From assembly GCA_051004815.1 (NCBI GenBank), contig JBPCJY010000245.1, positions 1 through 64,000 on the forward strand: 64,000 nt of DNA. The letters are read 5' to 3'. The number at the start of each line of letters is the position of its first letter. The stretch's first letter is position 1. This document shows, piece by piece, positions 23,312 to 33,181 of this stretch. Under the pieces are notes generated by a model. It was given only the letters and a program-made list of their open reading frames with translations. It did not search any database and was not told where the DNA came from. A program made the position numbers and the translations under genes. Source of the DNA: JBBQXY01 sp051004815. Lineage in GTDB: Bacteria; Chloroflexota; Ktedonobacteria; Ktedonobacterales; Ktedonobacteraceae.

Positions 23312-25438
23312 TTAACAGGCTTCCACCACTACCATGTTGGTATAGAAAGTGCTATTACCACCAAAGTCGGCCAGTCGATCGGAGGTTGTCCAGTTGACAT
23401 TGCGCTGGTCGGGGCTGAACCTGGGCCACCATACTGTTGTGGTCGCCAGGACACCGGGACGTACCTCTTCGGTCACATGAGCAAGCAGTTGGCACGAGCC
23501 GCGTTCATTGCTCACACGCACCGTCTGCCCGTGGCGGATGCCACGCGGGGCGGCGTCACGAGGATGAATACGCAGCGTCGGAGCGTGTTCTTTCGTCCTC
23601 AGCAGTTCTTGATTGGCAAAGGTCGAGCTAATAAAGTGATGAGCGGCTGGACACAACAAGGGCATGGGCGCATTCGCTACAGGTTGCGCCTGCTCCGGTA
23701 TACGTGACTCGATCTCAGGCACCCAATTGGGTACGGGATCATAGCCTTTGGCGACGGCCTGTGCCGAGTAAAACTCGACCTTGCCGGAAGGCGTGCGAAA
23801 AATCCCATCGGCAAATGGTACGCGCTGCTCGATTGGAATGGGGAACGGGATCGCCCCTTCTGTCTGAAGACGCTCAAGTGTTATATCAGCCAGGAAGGGA
23901 TTGTGCTCCTTTGAGGCGTCCAGCACTTCTTGAATGACAGCGTTCGCATCCGCCTGGAGCCAGGGCTCGCTAAAGCTCATAGCGGCAGCCAGTAAGCGCA
24001 TAACATCCCAGTTACTACGCGCCTCTCCTTGTGGAGCGATGGCTGGCATATTATATTGGAGCGTGAGATGCCCATATGGTTTGTGCAGGTCAACATGTTC
24101 AAGCTGACTGGTAGCGGGCAAAATGAGATCGGCAAAACGGGCCGTATCCGTCTCGAAGAGATCATGGACGACGGTGAACAGGTCGTCGCGCATCAAGCCA
24201 TCGATAATCTTGCTGGCATTAGGCGCGGAAGCTACCGGGTTCGCATTGTAGACGTAGAGGGAATGGACTGGCGGGTGCGCTTCGCCGGTAAGGATGGCGC
24301 CCAGGCGATTCATATTCAGGATACGCGGTTCAGGTGGATTCACCTGCTCGTTGTGATGGGTGACAGCGTCGTCGTCCCAGCGCAGCCAATCGCTGGTACT
24401 GTACATCAAGCCACCTCCCAACTGGCCGTATTGACCGGTGATGGCTGGCAGACAGGCAAGGGTGCGCACAGTTTGCCCACCATTGGTATGGCGGTTGATG
24501 CCATCAGTTACGCGCAAAAGGGCCGGGGTGGTCGTGGCGTAGCTTCGAGCAAGTTCGACTATCGTCTCCATGGGCAGTCCGGTGATCTGCGCGGTTCGTT
24601 CCGGTGGGAATTGCATGATGCGTTCGAGCAATTGTTCCCAGCCAAGAGTATGAGCAGCAATCCAGGCGGGTTGATGCAGGTTCTCAGTGACCATCACATA
24701 CATCATACTGAGGGCCAGTGCGGCATCAGTGCCGGGGAAAGGTTGGATATGCCAATCGGCTGAACGGGCCGTCAAGGTCCGAATAGGGTCGATGACGATG
24801 ATACGTGTTCCATTGTGCTGCGCTTGACGCAAAAATGGCATCATATGCGGAGCGGTGCTGGCAGGATTGCTACCCCAAATGAGGATAAGTTTGCTATGAA
24901 TGAGCAACTCCGGTGGTGGAGAGAGACGACCACCAATAGTGAGCGTGACCGCTTCCTCGGCGGCATGGCCGCAAATAGAGCGTTCCAGGCCACAAGCTCC
25001 CAAGCGCTGCCAAAAGCGACCATTGGTGACTGCCCCATTGACCAGGCCCAATGTACCCGCGTAACTGTATGGTAGGATACACTGCGCTCCATGCTGGGCA
25101 ATGATATCGTTCCAGCGTCCGGTGATCTCCGCGATAGCCTCGTCCCATGTGATACGTTCAAACGCGCCGCTGCCTTTCGGACCAACGCGCCGCATAGGGT
25201 AGAGTACACGGTCAGGATGATAGACGCGATCCAGGTAACGATTGACCTTGGCACAGAGCCAACCTTTTGTTACCGGATGATCGGCACGACCGCGTACAGA
25301 GACGGCTCGCCCTTGTTCATCTACCTGTGTCTCCAATGCACAACAATCGGGGCAATCATGGGGACAAGAGCCATACACGACGTGAAGCTGTTTTTGCTCA
25401 CTGGTTGATGCAATTGGCGTAGATGTTTTCGGCGACAT
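23312..25438 (-). CDS. Molybdopterin-dependent oxidoreductase (DMSO reductase superfamily)
   Basis: A 708-residue catalytic subunit. The N-terminus binds a 4Fe-4S cluster (VYGSCPHDCPDCCALETQV...GWLCAKV, Cys-x3-Cys-x3-Cys...Cys) and is followed by the first molybdopterin segment (ITWDEAIAEI), the cofactor/ligand region GHAAEEAVT, ILIWGSNPASTAPH, VIDPIRTLTARSADWHIQPF, and the C-terminal molybdopterin-dinucleotide domain (LRIHPRDAAPRGIRHGQTVRV). No twin-arginine signal is seen, so it is likely cytoplasmic. Substrate unknown; no electron-transfer subunit is adjacent. ATG 25438 has AAAGGA upstream; an in-frame start at 25483 lacks a site. Confidence 0.9.
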   Translation of the reverse strand: MSPKTSTPIASTSEQKQLHVVYGSCPHDCPDCCALETQVDEQGRAVSVRGRADHPVTKGWLCAKVNRYLDRVYHPDRVLYPMRRVGPKGSGAFERITWDEAIAEITGRWNDIIAQHGAQCILPYSYAGTLGLVNGAVTNGRFWQRLGACGLERSICGHAAEEAVTLTIGGRLSPPPELLIHSKLILIWGSNPASTAPHMMPFLRQAQHNGTRIIVIDPIRTLTARSADWHIQPFPGTDAALALSMMYVMVTENLHQPAWIAAHTLGWEQLLERIMQFPPERTAQITGLPMETIVELARSYATTTPALLRVTDGINRHTNGGQTVRTLACLPAITGQYGQLGGGLMYSTSDWLRWDDDAVTHHNEQVNPPEPRILNMNRLGAILTGEAHPPVHSLYVYNANPVASAPNASKIIDGLMRDDLFTVVHDLFETDTARFADLILPATSQLEHVDLHKPYGHLTLQYNMPAIAPQGEARSNWDVMRLLAAAMSFSEPWLQADANAVIQEVLDASKEHNPFLADITLERLQTEGAIPFPIPIEQRVPFADGIFRTPSGKVEFYSAQAVAKGYDPVPNWVPEIESRIPEQAQPVANAPMPLLCPAAHHFISSTFANQELLRTKEHAPTLRIHPRDAAPRGIRHGQTVRVSNERGSCQLLAHVTEEVRPGVLATTTVWWPRFSPDQRNVNWTTSDRLADFGGNSTFYTNMVVVEAC

Positions 25439-25725
25439 GAATGATCCTTTCACAGCACAATAGATATGTCTCGCATAAACCAACTGTGCATCATTTTGGC
25501 ACTGACGTCAAGAGCCAAAGAGGCATATTACCACCCTGACAATAATTCACAGACCACGCTTCTCTGGCATTGGATGAATTGCTGTGGTATCATGCATATA
25601 CTATCATCAGTAGGTGCGTGAGAACTAACAGAGAGCGTACACGCGGCCTTGCTATGATAGGAGTTGACAGCGTTTTTTCCATGGCGTTCAATCACCCGCG
25701 CTCTCGTATAAGGGACAATTTTTCT

Positions 25726-26841
25726 ATGAGTACGACAATCGGTGCCAGCTCTCCTTTTCTCTCGACGTTTCCTGGCCGCTATTACTATGATCCTGCGCTG
25801 TATGAACAGGAGCAAACGCGCATCTTCTCCGGGATGTGGGTCTATGCCGGAGTAGCCAATACCCTGAGCGAAGCGGGAGATTATAAAGTTGTCACCGTTG
25901 CGAACGAAAGTGTCATCGTGATACGCAATAAGCAAGGAGAACTGCAAGCGTTCCTGAATGTCTGTCGGCACCGGGGAGCACGATTGTGCAGCGAGGCAGT
26001 GGGACACCTCAAAGGCTCTATCCAATGCCGCTATCATGCCTGGACGTATGGATTGGATGGGCGGCTCATCGGAGCACCAAATGTCCTCAATCTTGACGAA
26101 TTTGATCGTGATGCCTACGGTCTCTTCCCTGTGGCCCTGGAAATCTGGGAAGGATTAATCTGGCTGAATATCGCGGACACTCCTCCATCGCTTGCTGAGC
26201 AGCTCAATGACCCCGCGGTGTATGAGTTTGGTGGTAATGGGCCGGTTGCTCGCTATGGCATAGCGAATTTGCGGGTGGCAAAAACTATCACGTACGATGT
26301 TCATGCCAACTGGAAATTGATCATGGAGAACACGCTGGAATGCTACCATTGTGGGCCTATGCATCCAGAACTGTGTGCGCTCTTGCCCAGTTATCGCTCA
26401 GGAGTCATTGACGGCGATACGGGAGCGACATTGGCTGAGGAAGTTGAAGCCTTTACCATTACGGGTAAGGCCAGTCGTCCACCACTGCCCGGTCTGCTGC
26501 CTGAAGATCACCGACGCTACTACGGCTTCTTTGCCATGCCAAACGTCTTTATAAACTTGCTCAGTGACCATGTCGTAATTGATAGTCTCGAACCATTGGG
26601 GCCGACAATGACGCGAGTCACCTCTGAGTGGCTGTTCGATGCAGGCGTGATGAGTCGCCCTGACTTTGACCCAATGGATGCCGTCGAAATTCTTGATTTG
26701 GTCAACCGCCAGGACTGGGTTGTCTGTGAGCTGGCTCAGCCTAATATGGCCTCTAAAGCCTTTGTACACGGTGGGAATTATGCTCCGCTTGAGCATCATA
26801 TCCGTGGATTTGTTGACTATATCCTGGCAAAAATGGACTAA
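25726..26841 (+). CDS. Rieske aromatic ring-hydroxylating oxygenase, alpha subunit
   Basis: A 371-residue oxygenase. The N-terminal Rieske domain has CRHRGARLCSEAVGH and CRYHAWTYGLDG (Cys-x-His...Cys-x2-His), and the C-terminal SRPBCC domain has the mononuclear-iron site ENTLECYHCGPMHPEL. It would hydroxylate an aromatic or quaternary-ammonium substrate, using an external reductase not found here. ATG 25726 begins MSTTIGASSPF and fits the family start PGRYYYDPALYEQEQ; upstream in-frame ATGs would add about 50 unrelated residues. The gene overlaps the end of the TetR gene by four bases, convergent. Confidence 0.88.
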   Translation: MSTTIGASSPFLSTFPGRYYYDPALYEQEQTRIFSGMWVYAGVANTLSEAGDYKVVTVANESVIVIRNKQGELQAFLNVCRHRGARLCSEAVGHLKGSIQCRYHAWTYGLDGRLIGAPNVLNLDEFDRDAYGLFPVALEIWEGLIWLNIADTPPSLAEQLNDPAVYEFGGNGPVARYGIANLRVAKTITYDVHANWKLIMENTLECYHCGPMHPELCALLPSYRSGVIDGDTGATLAEEVEAFTITGKASRPPLPGLLPEDHRRYYGFFAMPNVFINLLSDHVVIDSLEPLGPTMTRVTSEWLFDAGVMSRPDFDPMDAVEILDLVNRQDWVVCELAQPNMASKAFVHGGNYAPLEHHIRGFVDYILAKMD

Positions 26842-27464
26842 ACTGCGGCAATGCCTTTAAAGTAGATGCGCCCAAGATGCCTCACCAGTTCCTGTGGCGA
26901 CATCTTCTCCTCAACAACTAAATGTTTATACGCCTGGGGAGAGAGCAAACTAAAGAAGGTGCTCAGCATTACAGAGGTGGGGATGAGCATGTCGAACTCG
27001 CCACCAGCTTTGCCTTCCTCTAACAATGCTGAGATGATTGCCGCAAGTTGCTCTAAACGGGTACGCAACTGCTCCTTCTTCTCGATGAGCCCTGTGCGCA
27101 CATCCATGTTGCTGTAGAAAGAGAGCAGCAACTGCATGCGCTTGCCCAGCAATCCCTGGTACATTTCATGGAGAATGTTCTCTAGCCTGGCCCGAGCAGT
27201 TGATGATGCGGCGGCAATCTGGACGACGGTGAGCAGAAATGTTTCCAACTCACGCTCAAAGAGGGCAAAAACCATGTCTTCCTTACTGGGAAAGTGGAGG
27301 TACACCGTGCCTTTAGCAACACCTACACGAGACGCGATCTCATCCATTGAGGTGTCGTAATAACCTTTTTCCGCTAACACTTGCTCGGCGACTTGCAAGA
27401 TCAGGTCTGCTCGTTCCTGACGCTGCCTCTCTTTCAGAGGGCGATGGGGAGTTCCTGTTTGCAT
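26838..27464 (-). CDS. TetR/AcrR family transcriptional regulator
   Basis: A 208-residue repressor-type protein. The N-terminal helix-turn-helix is clear: RADLILQVAEQVLAEKGYYD, TSMDEIASRVGVAKGTVYLHF, PSKEDMVFALFERE. The C-terminal ligand domain is all-helical and has no known ligand signature. ATG 27464 follows GGAGGTGACAAG. A symmetrical site lies 80 bases upstream of it. Probably autoregulated; a link to the convergent oxygenase gene is possible but not shown. Confidence 0.92.
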   Translation of the reverse strand: MQTGTPHRPLKERQRQERADLILQVAEQVLAEKGYYDTSMDEIASRVGVAKGTVYLHFPSKEDMVFALFERELETFLLTVVQIAAASSTARARLENILHEMYQGLLGKRMQLLLSFYSNMDVRTGLIEKKEQLRTRLEQLAAIISALLEEGKAGGEFDMLIPTSVMLSTFFSLLSPQAYKHLVVEEKMSPQELVRHLGRIYFKGIAAV

Positions 27465-27546
27465 CTTGTCACCTCCATTGGTAGTACCTGGTCTGAATGA
27501 TAAAACTCGACTTTTAGCATGGGGATTGACTCCTAGAAATATTTTT

Positions 27547-27562
27547 ATGACCTCTTAGTCAT
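27547..27562. promoter_or_regulatory. TetR operator candidate
   Basis: ATGAC and GTCAT flank six bases (CTCTTA). The site is about 85 bases upstream of the TetR gene start, in AT-rich sequence. Confidence 0.45.
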
Positions 27563-27623
27563 TATTCTTATCACAGGGTCAGCATATTGTCAAGATGGTG
27601 TATACAGCACAGGATCTGTGAAT

Positions 27624-27640
27624 GATTGCGGTCGCCCTGG
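27624..27640. repeat. Partial copy of the GGTCGCCCTGG dispersed repeat
   Basis: GATTGCGGTCGCCCTGG matches one end of the inverted-repeat element at 37733-37846. A third copy is at 62014-62039. Confidence 0.6.
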
Positions 27641-27759
27641 TACACAGCACCGCATGCTTGTTGTAAGAATTGATGAAAGCAGTACAATGACCAGGTGGGG
27701 TATGCTGTCACTGCTACATAGGCAGCAGCACTCGGTTTGGATGTTGGTTGGAAGAGAGG

Positions 27760-28071
27760 ATGGATGAGGATATGAGGATGGAAGAAGCCCACACTCCCGC
27801 AGGTTACTTTATAACAATCGCCGCCGTGCTTGGTGGCGCATTATTGATGCCGTCGTTCCCCGTATTTATAATCGTCGTTAGCCCCTTACTCTTACTTGGC
27901 ATATTGGCCTATGCACTGCTACGTACAAAACAAAGTAAGGCACGCAAACATGCTGTGTCCACAGGGGCCAGCACGGTACCTACTTGCACGCAGGTTTCCA
28001 CAGCAAGACAGGTTGCCGCTGAAGAGGCAAATGGTAGCAAGCAGACGGAGCGCGAAGCAGTTTCTGTCTGA
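27760..28071 (+). CDS. Small membrane protein of unknown function
   Basis: About 103 residues. After a charged, Met/Glu/Asp-rich start come two adjacent hydrophobic segments (YFITIAAVLGGALLM and VFIIVVSPLLLLGILAYALL) and then a hydrophilic Ser/Thr/Ala-rich tail, likely cytoplasmic. I do not recognise a family. Several starts are possible (TTG 27748, ATG 27760, 27772, 27778), all in a purine-rich stretch; I chose 27760. It converges on the exonuclease gene with a gap of 15 bases. Confidence 0.55.
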   Translation: MDEDMRMEEAHTPAGYFITIAAVLGGALLMPSFPVFIIVVSPLLLLGILAYALLRTKQSKARKHAVSTGASTVPTCTQVSTARQVAAEEANGSKQTEREAVSV

Positions 28072-28086
28072 ATATAATGACAGAAG

Positions 28087-31000
28087 CTATTGCCATGCGC
28101 CAGTGGCAGTCAACCAATCCAGGATTGTTTCTGGCATATGCGATACGGCATCCTGGCGTTGGGAACAATGCGGCAGAGTATGTAACACGGTAGCACCATA
28201 CTCTTTCGAGATGACACGTCGATCAAATAACACCACGGCATTACGCTTATTTTCGCTCCATACCAAACGATTGAGGCCGCGGCGTAGGCGCAACGAGGCG
28301 ACAGGGATCGTCAATTGATGTAGTTGATCGGAATACAATTCGGCACGAGCCGCGATGGGTGGATCATTCAGCACTGGCATGGGCAGACGGGTAATGACAG
28401 TGCAGGTCGGGACATGTTTGATCTCACCAATCGTATCCCAGAAATTCCCGGTTCCCAGGGCAATGACGCGTTCCTGCTGAGAGAATATATTCCAGAGCTG
28501 GCGTGGCGAACCATCAACTCCCTGGCCCACCACCAGGATACCGCGTCCCTCAAGGATAGGTTTAATCGCGGCATACGAGCTGCGTAAAGCGGCATGAGAG
28601 GTGTAGAGGACGAGCATTTGCCCTTCTAACGCCGTGGCGAGTTGTACCAACGCCTCGTCCAGGTGACGCTGGTATTGCGGCATATTTGGCTCCGGCACAT
28701 CGTTAGGCACGTAAAGCAGGGTTTGCTCTGAATGTTCGGTGACGACAGATAAGGCCGGACAAGCATCGTTCTCCAGGCCAAAACGTCCACGAGCAAACGA
28801 GAAATTGCTGTCAACCGCGAGCGAAGCACCCACAAAAATATTACTGGTATCTGTTTGTAGCAAGGTACGGCGCAACAACGAAGGGATTTGTACCAATTGG
28901 GCATACAAAACAGGGGGAACACCACTCTCAGTGGGTTGTGCCGCACCAGCAGTGGCTTGCCTTTGTTGAGCAGATTGTTGCGCGAATGGTGGCGGGGAAG
29001 GTGGCATACGAAGCCAATAGACCATCTCACTTTCACCTAGCCCGATGGCCTGCTGACCCAATCGTTTTTGCGCCGTTAATTGCTGGGCAATAGAGGCTAA
29101 TTCAGTGGCAACTGAGTCATCATCACCCAAGCCCTGATCGAGTCGGTGTCGGCTGCGTTGTGTCGTCAGTATAATACGTTCTGCTTCATGGACAAGGTCA
29201 ATGACAGCTTGCAAACGCTGCGAGACTTGTTGCCAGGCGCGTTCTACCTGCGTCCATGTACTCATATTGCGCGTCTGCCCGGTGAAACGCAGTGGTTGAT
29301 CGGTCCGTTCATTGTTGCGCCCACCTCGCCCTTTGTCTCGCCCGGGGCCGCCAGAACCTTGCTGTAAAAACTCTTCCAACAACTGGCTAAAACTATCGAA
29401 CAGGGTGTTCACAGCCAAACACGCGTGGTGCAACGTTTGCAGCCAGGTACGCATGCGTGCATCTATCTCTGCCTTACCCACCGTTGGCGTCGTCGAGAGA
29501 CCGCCTGGACCATTCTCGCGTAAGGCGGGCGCGGCCAGGGCCAGCAAGCCCTGATAGTGCCCATCAGGCAGCTCTGTACCAATAGTGTTGAGCAAACTCA
29601 GCAGACGCGCCTGCTCTAGATCAGTGCCACACCAGCGCACAACCTCATCTTCTAAGAGGTCGGCATCAAGAATGATGCGGCGATCAATGCCGCTCAGCAG
29701 CGAATGGGAACGCGTGAGGTCATCGAGCAAACCTGCATGGGTCGTGACCACCACTGTGGCTTGCTTGACACGCTCTTCAGCACGACGCACGAAACAGTAG
29801 CCCTTACGTTGATAGACACAGCGGTCATACGCGGTGCCAGCATGCTCATCAGCCGATGGGATGCGCTCGACACCGGAAGAGATGCGTTGCCAGGCGGTGA
29901 TTTCCTGCGGAAGCAAGGTCAGTTCGCTGCGCTCACCGGTCAGGGTTTGTTGTGCCCATAGGCCCAATTTAGCGAGACCACGAGCCTGCTCCGCGGTCAA
30001 CTCTCCGCTGGTTCGTCGTAGCGCGGCCCCAAACCAACGATGGACACAGAGATACCCACCATGCTCGGCAAGATAGGCCACCGATAGGTTACACTTTAAA
30101 GCAGCTTGTAGGCGGGGTAGAATTTCCTCCTGTAATCGGCGTGCATTCTGTTGATTCGCACAGGCAATCACCAGGCGGTGCGAAGATTGAGCAGCAGCTA
30201 ACCATTCTAAAGCGGGAAGCAGGGCGGGGGTGTAATCATCCCCACCGATAGTGACCTCCATCAATAATGCGCTGCGCTGCTCTAACGCTTCGCGCACGGC
30301 TAAATGGGCGGTCTGATATCCCATGGGGGCAACCTGCTCGGCCTGTTTAGTTTGTTCAGTCTGTTCCGGTATCACTTCAACCAGGGTTTGGATCTGCTCA
30401 AGTGCATTCAACATTGGAACGGTCGCTGAATTTTCTGGTAGAGGAGCGGCATTCGCGTCAGCATCACTCTCTTTTGCGATGGCGAAAGAAAGAACGCGCG
30501 GGTCCATCCCTAGCTGAGCGGCAAAGCGGTCCCCCAAACTACCACGCGTAGGCATGCCGCGCAAACCGTCTTGCTCCTGACGATAGAGTAATTCCTGGCG
30601 AAAGAACGCCAATAGCGGCCAGCTACGTGGCGCATCCAGGCTAGCCAGGTCCTTCAACAAGGAAATGTCCACACGCTGTAAACGTTGGTGCAGAGCCAAA
30701 AATACATCCATCGCCAGGACGGTATCAACCATTGCCCGGTGTCGTCCTGGGGCAATCGGTACGCCAAGAGCTTCCGCCACTTGCCCCAGGTTATAGCTCG
30801 GTAAGGACGGAAGGAGAACAGTGGCCAGTTCAAAGGTATCGACCAGAGGGTTGGTACGCACCAGTCCGCGACGACGGAGAAAGCCAACATCAAAGGGAAT
30901 ACTATGCCCAACAATGGGGTAATCGCCGACAAAATGCTGTAAATTATGCGCGATAGCTTCAAAAGCGGGAGCGCCGGTGAGCTGCTGAGAGGTAATTCCG

Positions 31001-31179
31001 GTGAGTCGTTGCACGCGATAGGGAATAGAACGCCCTGGGGCAACCAGTGTCTCAAATGTATCGAGTACGGTAGTGCCCTGGAATTTGATTGCCGCAACCT
31101 CAAGAATAGTATCTTGTTCCGCGTGCAATCCTGTCGTTTCCAAATCAAGTGCCACGCGAATAGGTGGCTTCTTCGCCAT
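28087..31179 (-). CDS. DnaQ-type exonuclease fused to a degenerate DinG-like helicase
   Basis: A 1030-residue protein. Residues ~6-170 form a DEDDh 3'-5' exonuclease (VALDLETTGLH, GHSIPFDVGFLRR, HRAMVDTVLA). The rest aligns in order with DinG/XPD-like helicases, as in the DnaQ-DinG fusions. However the Walker A position reads EVTIGGDDYTPALLP (residues 308-322), with no Gly-Lys-Thr/Ser, and the DEAH position reads ILDADLLEDEV. The C-terminal region GTGNFWDTIGEI...VITRLPMPVLNDP...RLRRGLNRLVWS is still recognisable. The helicase part is probably unable to hydrolyse ATP. It starts 18 bases after the rdgB stop. Confidence 0.85.
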   Translation of the reverse strand: MAKKPPIRVALDLETTGLHAEQDTILEVAAIKFQGTTVLDTFETLVAPGRSIPYRVQRLTGITSQQLTGAPAFEAIAHNLQHFVGDYPIVGHSIPFDVGFLRRRGLVRTNPLVDTFELATVLLPSLPSYNLGQVAEALGVPIAPGRHRAMVDTVLAMDVFLALHQRLQRVDISLLKDLASLDAPRSWPLLAFFRQELLYRQEQDGLRGMPTRGSLGDRFAAQLGMDPRVLSFAIAKESDADANAAPLPENSATVPMLNALEQIQTLVEVIPEQTEQTKQAEQVAPMGYQTAHLAVREALEQRSALLMEVTIGGDDYTPALLPALEWLAAAQSSHRLVIACANQQNARRLQEEILPRLQAALKCNLSVAYLAEHGGYLCVHRWFGAALRRTSGELTAEQARGLAKLGLWAQQTLTGERSELTLLPQEITAWQRISSGVERIPSADEHAGTAYDRCVYQRKGYCFVRRAEERVKQATVVVTTHAGLLDDLTRSHSLLSGIDRRIILDADLLEDEVVRWCGTDLEQARLLSLLNTIGTELPDGHYQGLLALAAPALRENGPGGLSTTPTVGKAEIDARMRTWLQTLHHACLAVNTLFDSFSQLLEEFLQQGSGGPGRDKGRGGRNNERTDQPLRFTGQTRNMSTWTQVERAWQQVSQRLQAVIDLVHEAERIILTTQRSRHRLDQGLGDDDSVATELASIAQQLTAQKRLGQQAIGLGESEMVYWLRMPPSPPPFAQQSAQQRQATAGAAQPTESGVPPVLYAQLVQIPSLLRRTLLQTDTSNIFVGASLAVDSNFSFARGRFGLENDACPALSVVTEHSEQTLLYVPNDVPEPNMPQYQRHLDEALVQLATALEGQMLVLYTSHAALRSSYAAIKPILEGRGILVVGQGVDGSPRQLWNIFSQQERVIALGTGNFWDTIGEIKHVPTCTVITRLPMPVLNDPPIAARAELYSDQLHQLTIPVASLRLRRGLNRLVWSENKRNAVVLFDRRVISKEYGATVLHTLPHCSQRQDAVSHMPETILDWLTATGAWQ

Positions 31180-31197
31180 AAACTCCTGTTCCTTGTA

Positions 31198-31812
31198 CTA
31201 TTCGTTAGAAGCAACCGACGGAGGCCAATTGCTGAGGAGCGGGACCGCTAATTGTGCCGCTCGCCCACGATGACTGATGCTATTTTTCTGCTCGGCACTC
31301 AGCTCAGCGTTAGTCTTTCCCAGTGCAGGAACGAGAAAAATAGGGTCATACCCAAAGCCATGCTCTCCGCGTGGTTCCTCAGCTATTACGCCTTCCATGG
31401 TACCTTCCACCGTGCGACAGTAGCCAGATGGTTCAGCTATAGTAATAGCACAACGGAAACGAGCAGTACGTTGTGCTGCTGGCAAGCCATGCAGTTGCTC
31501 CAGGATCAAACGGAAACGTTCCGCGTAGGTCGCATCTTTGCCCGCGAAACGGGCAGAATACACGCCCGGAGCACCACCCATTGCGTCTATCTCCAGGCCC
31601 GAATCGTCCGCGAGAGAGAGTATCCCAGAGGCCCGTGCATACGCCAAGGCTTTCAGTTCCGCATTTTCAACAAAGGTTGTGCCGGTTTCCTCAACATCCA
31701 TAGCCAACTGTATATCGTGGAGAGACAGGAGCCTGAAAGGTATGCCAGAAAAGATAGCGCGGTACTCTTGCAGCTTATGGGTGTTGGATGTTGCCAACAA
31801 TAAGTTGCGCAT
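31198..31812 (-). CDS. rdgB: XTP/dITP diphosphatase (RdgB/HAM1 family)
   Basis: House-cleaning pyrophosphatase that removes deaminated purine nucleotides such as dITP and XTP. The 204-residue product begins MRNLLLATSNTHKLQEY and contains GTTFVENAELKAL, LADDSGLEIDAMGGAPGVYSAR, GHGFGYDPIF-like EHGFGYDPIFLVP, and the terminal SHRGRA motif. Upstream of and probably co-transcribed with the DnaQ/DinG-like gene, an apt pairing for nucleotide-pool and DNA-repair functions. Confidence 0.95.
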   Translation of the reverse strand: MRNLLLATSNTHKLQEYRAIFSGIPFRLLSLHDIQLAMDVEETGTTFVENAELKALAYARASGILSLADDSGLEIDAMGGAPGVYSARFAGKDATYAERFRLILEQLHGLPAAQRTARFRCAITIAEPSGYCRTVEGTMEGVIAEEPRGEHGFGYDPIFLVPALGKTNAELSAEQKNSISHRGRAAQLAVPLLSNWPPSVASNE

Positions 31813-32107
31813 AATTTCTCTTTATAGAGGTCGCTGCCCTACAAAATAGTATCGTGACAAGACGATAAAACGGATAAGACAGGTAAGACGGGCAGAAACC
31901 TAACTTCAACTAAGGCGGGCAACGCTAAAGATAGGCCCGCACTCATACCACACCTCATTACTGGCTCTCATCTTACCATACCGTAGGAAAGTTGTCGAGA
32001 TAAATGCAGTACCTTTGGCCCAATTTGTTTCCATTACCGACGCTTTTGGAGTAATGACGTTTCAGCAACGAGCATAGCAAATTTCGCATCCACTCTCGTC
32101 TGGCAAG

Positions 32108-32524
32108 CTAGTTGAGTAGCTCGGCGAAAATGTCCAGTAAATCGTTGAGATCGAAGGGTTTCCGCAGAAGATAGATACCACGAGAACGCAGTTTTTCAAA
32201 TGGCAAGGTTGAACTGGCACTGATCAATACAGTTGGCACACCACGCATCGTCTCGATCTCTTGTAAGCGGTCATAGAGGTCTAGCCCGTGCATACTGGGC
32301 AACATATAATCAAGCAGCAAGAGCGAAGGCCGCACAAAGGAAGCCGCGTTCAAAGCTAGTTCGCTCTCCGCAATCCACAGTGCTTTATAATCTGTCTGGT
32401 CTACAATGATCTGTTGTAAGACCTCGCCGATATCGCGATCATCATCAACGATCAAAATCACTTTATCGCTTTTTTCATTTGTTTCATTTGCAGGCAAAGC
32501 TTGTTGTATATCCTCACTCGACAT
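32108..32524 (-). CDS. Single-domain response regulator
   Basis: 138 residues consisting of a receiver domain only: acidic pair VDDDRD near residue 27, phospho-acceptor Asp in LLLLDYMLPS, Thr/Ser in VLISASS and Lys in LLRKPFDLND. There is no output domain and no histidine kinase next to it, so it is an orphan that would act by protein contact. ATG 32524 has GGAGG upstream. Lies downstream of an unrecognised gene on the same strand. Confidence 0.88.
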   Translation of the reverse strand: MSSEDIQQALPANETNEKSDKVILIVDDDRDIGEVLQQIIVDQTDYKALWIAESELALNAASFVRPSLLLLDYMLPSMHGLDLYDRLQEIETMRGVPTVLISASSTLPFEKLRSRGIYLLRKPFDLNDLLDIFAELLN

Positions 32525-32602
32525 AGCAATACGTCCTCCTTCATAACCCGTCTTATTTACAGTAATTACGAAAGAGGCAGGTATATCGGAGACGGATAGT
32601 AC

Positions 32603-33181
32603 TTATAGCCTAGTAGCTGCCTGTTCGCGTTCGATAGAGGTATAGCATTGGCGCAGGTATTCTTCCAATTTCGCCCAATCGCTGGCCGGGTCTAGCGATG
32701 TTTTGCTGGTAATTAGATCAACGGTATTCATGGCCAGGACGCGCAACTCCGCTGACGCCAGTGCCTGGGCCGGGGTAATACCAAAAATGGCACTGTGTAA
32801 ATCCGCCATCGTCTGAATGAGTTCGGTTTTATCTTCCTTCCCAGAGAGGTCGCGATGGACAACAAAGTATTGCAGTTCCAGAGTCGCAACGCGCTCCACG
32901 TCAAAGTGCAAACGAGAGTAACGCTGGGCGATACGATAAAACTTGCGCAGATAGGTCAATACGTCCTGCACATTATGATCGATAGGTACCCATGCAACCG
33001 AGGCGCGTGTGGTGTAATATCCTGCCAGGAGTGACAGCGGAAAAGGGATATGAAACTGTTCCTGGCACAGTGCCACAATCAAGCGCAGAACTTTTAGCCA
33101 GTTATGCTCATAGTAGGCACGCCACCCGACAGCCTCAAAGTACGCTACGCGTGCGGGCTTCAAACGATATGACGCGGACAT
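32603..33181 (-). CDS. Hypothetical protein
   Basis: 192 residues, soluble, rich in aromatic residues and helices (RVAYFEAVGWRAYYEHNWLK, LRLIVALCQEQFHIPF), no recognised motif. ATG 33181 follows GGAGGTATCCC, clearly better than the ATG at 33214. It lies 80 bases upstream of the response-regulator gene on the same strand and may be transcribed with it. The family is not recognised; no function is proposed. Confidence 0.75.
   Translation of the reverse strand: MSASYRLKPARVAYFEAVGWRAYYEHNWLKVLRLIVALCQEQFHIPFPLSLLAGYYTTRASVAWVPIDHNVQDVLTYLRKFYRIAQRYSRLHFDVERVATLELQYFVVHRDLSGKEDKTELIQTMADLHSAIFGITPAQALASAELRVLAMNTVDLITSKTSLDPASDWAKLEEYLRQCYTSIEREQAATRL

Noticed and set aside
23312..25438. Many open frames of 60-240 codons opposite the molybdopterin oxidoreductase gene
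   Set aside because: The sense gene has clear family motifs over its whole length; the opposite frames have no motif and arise from codon bias.
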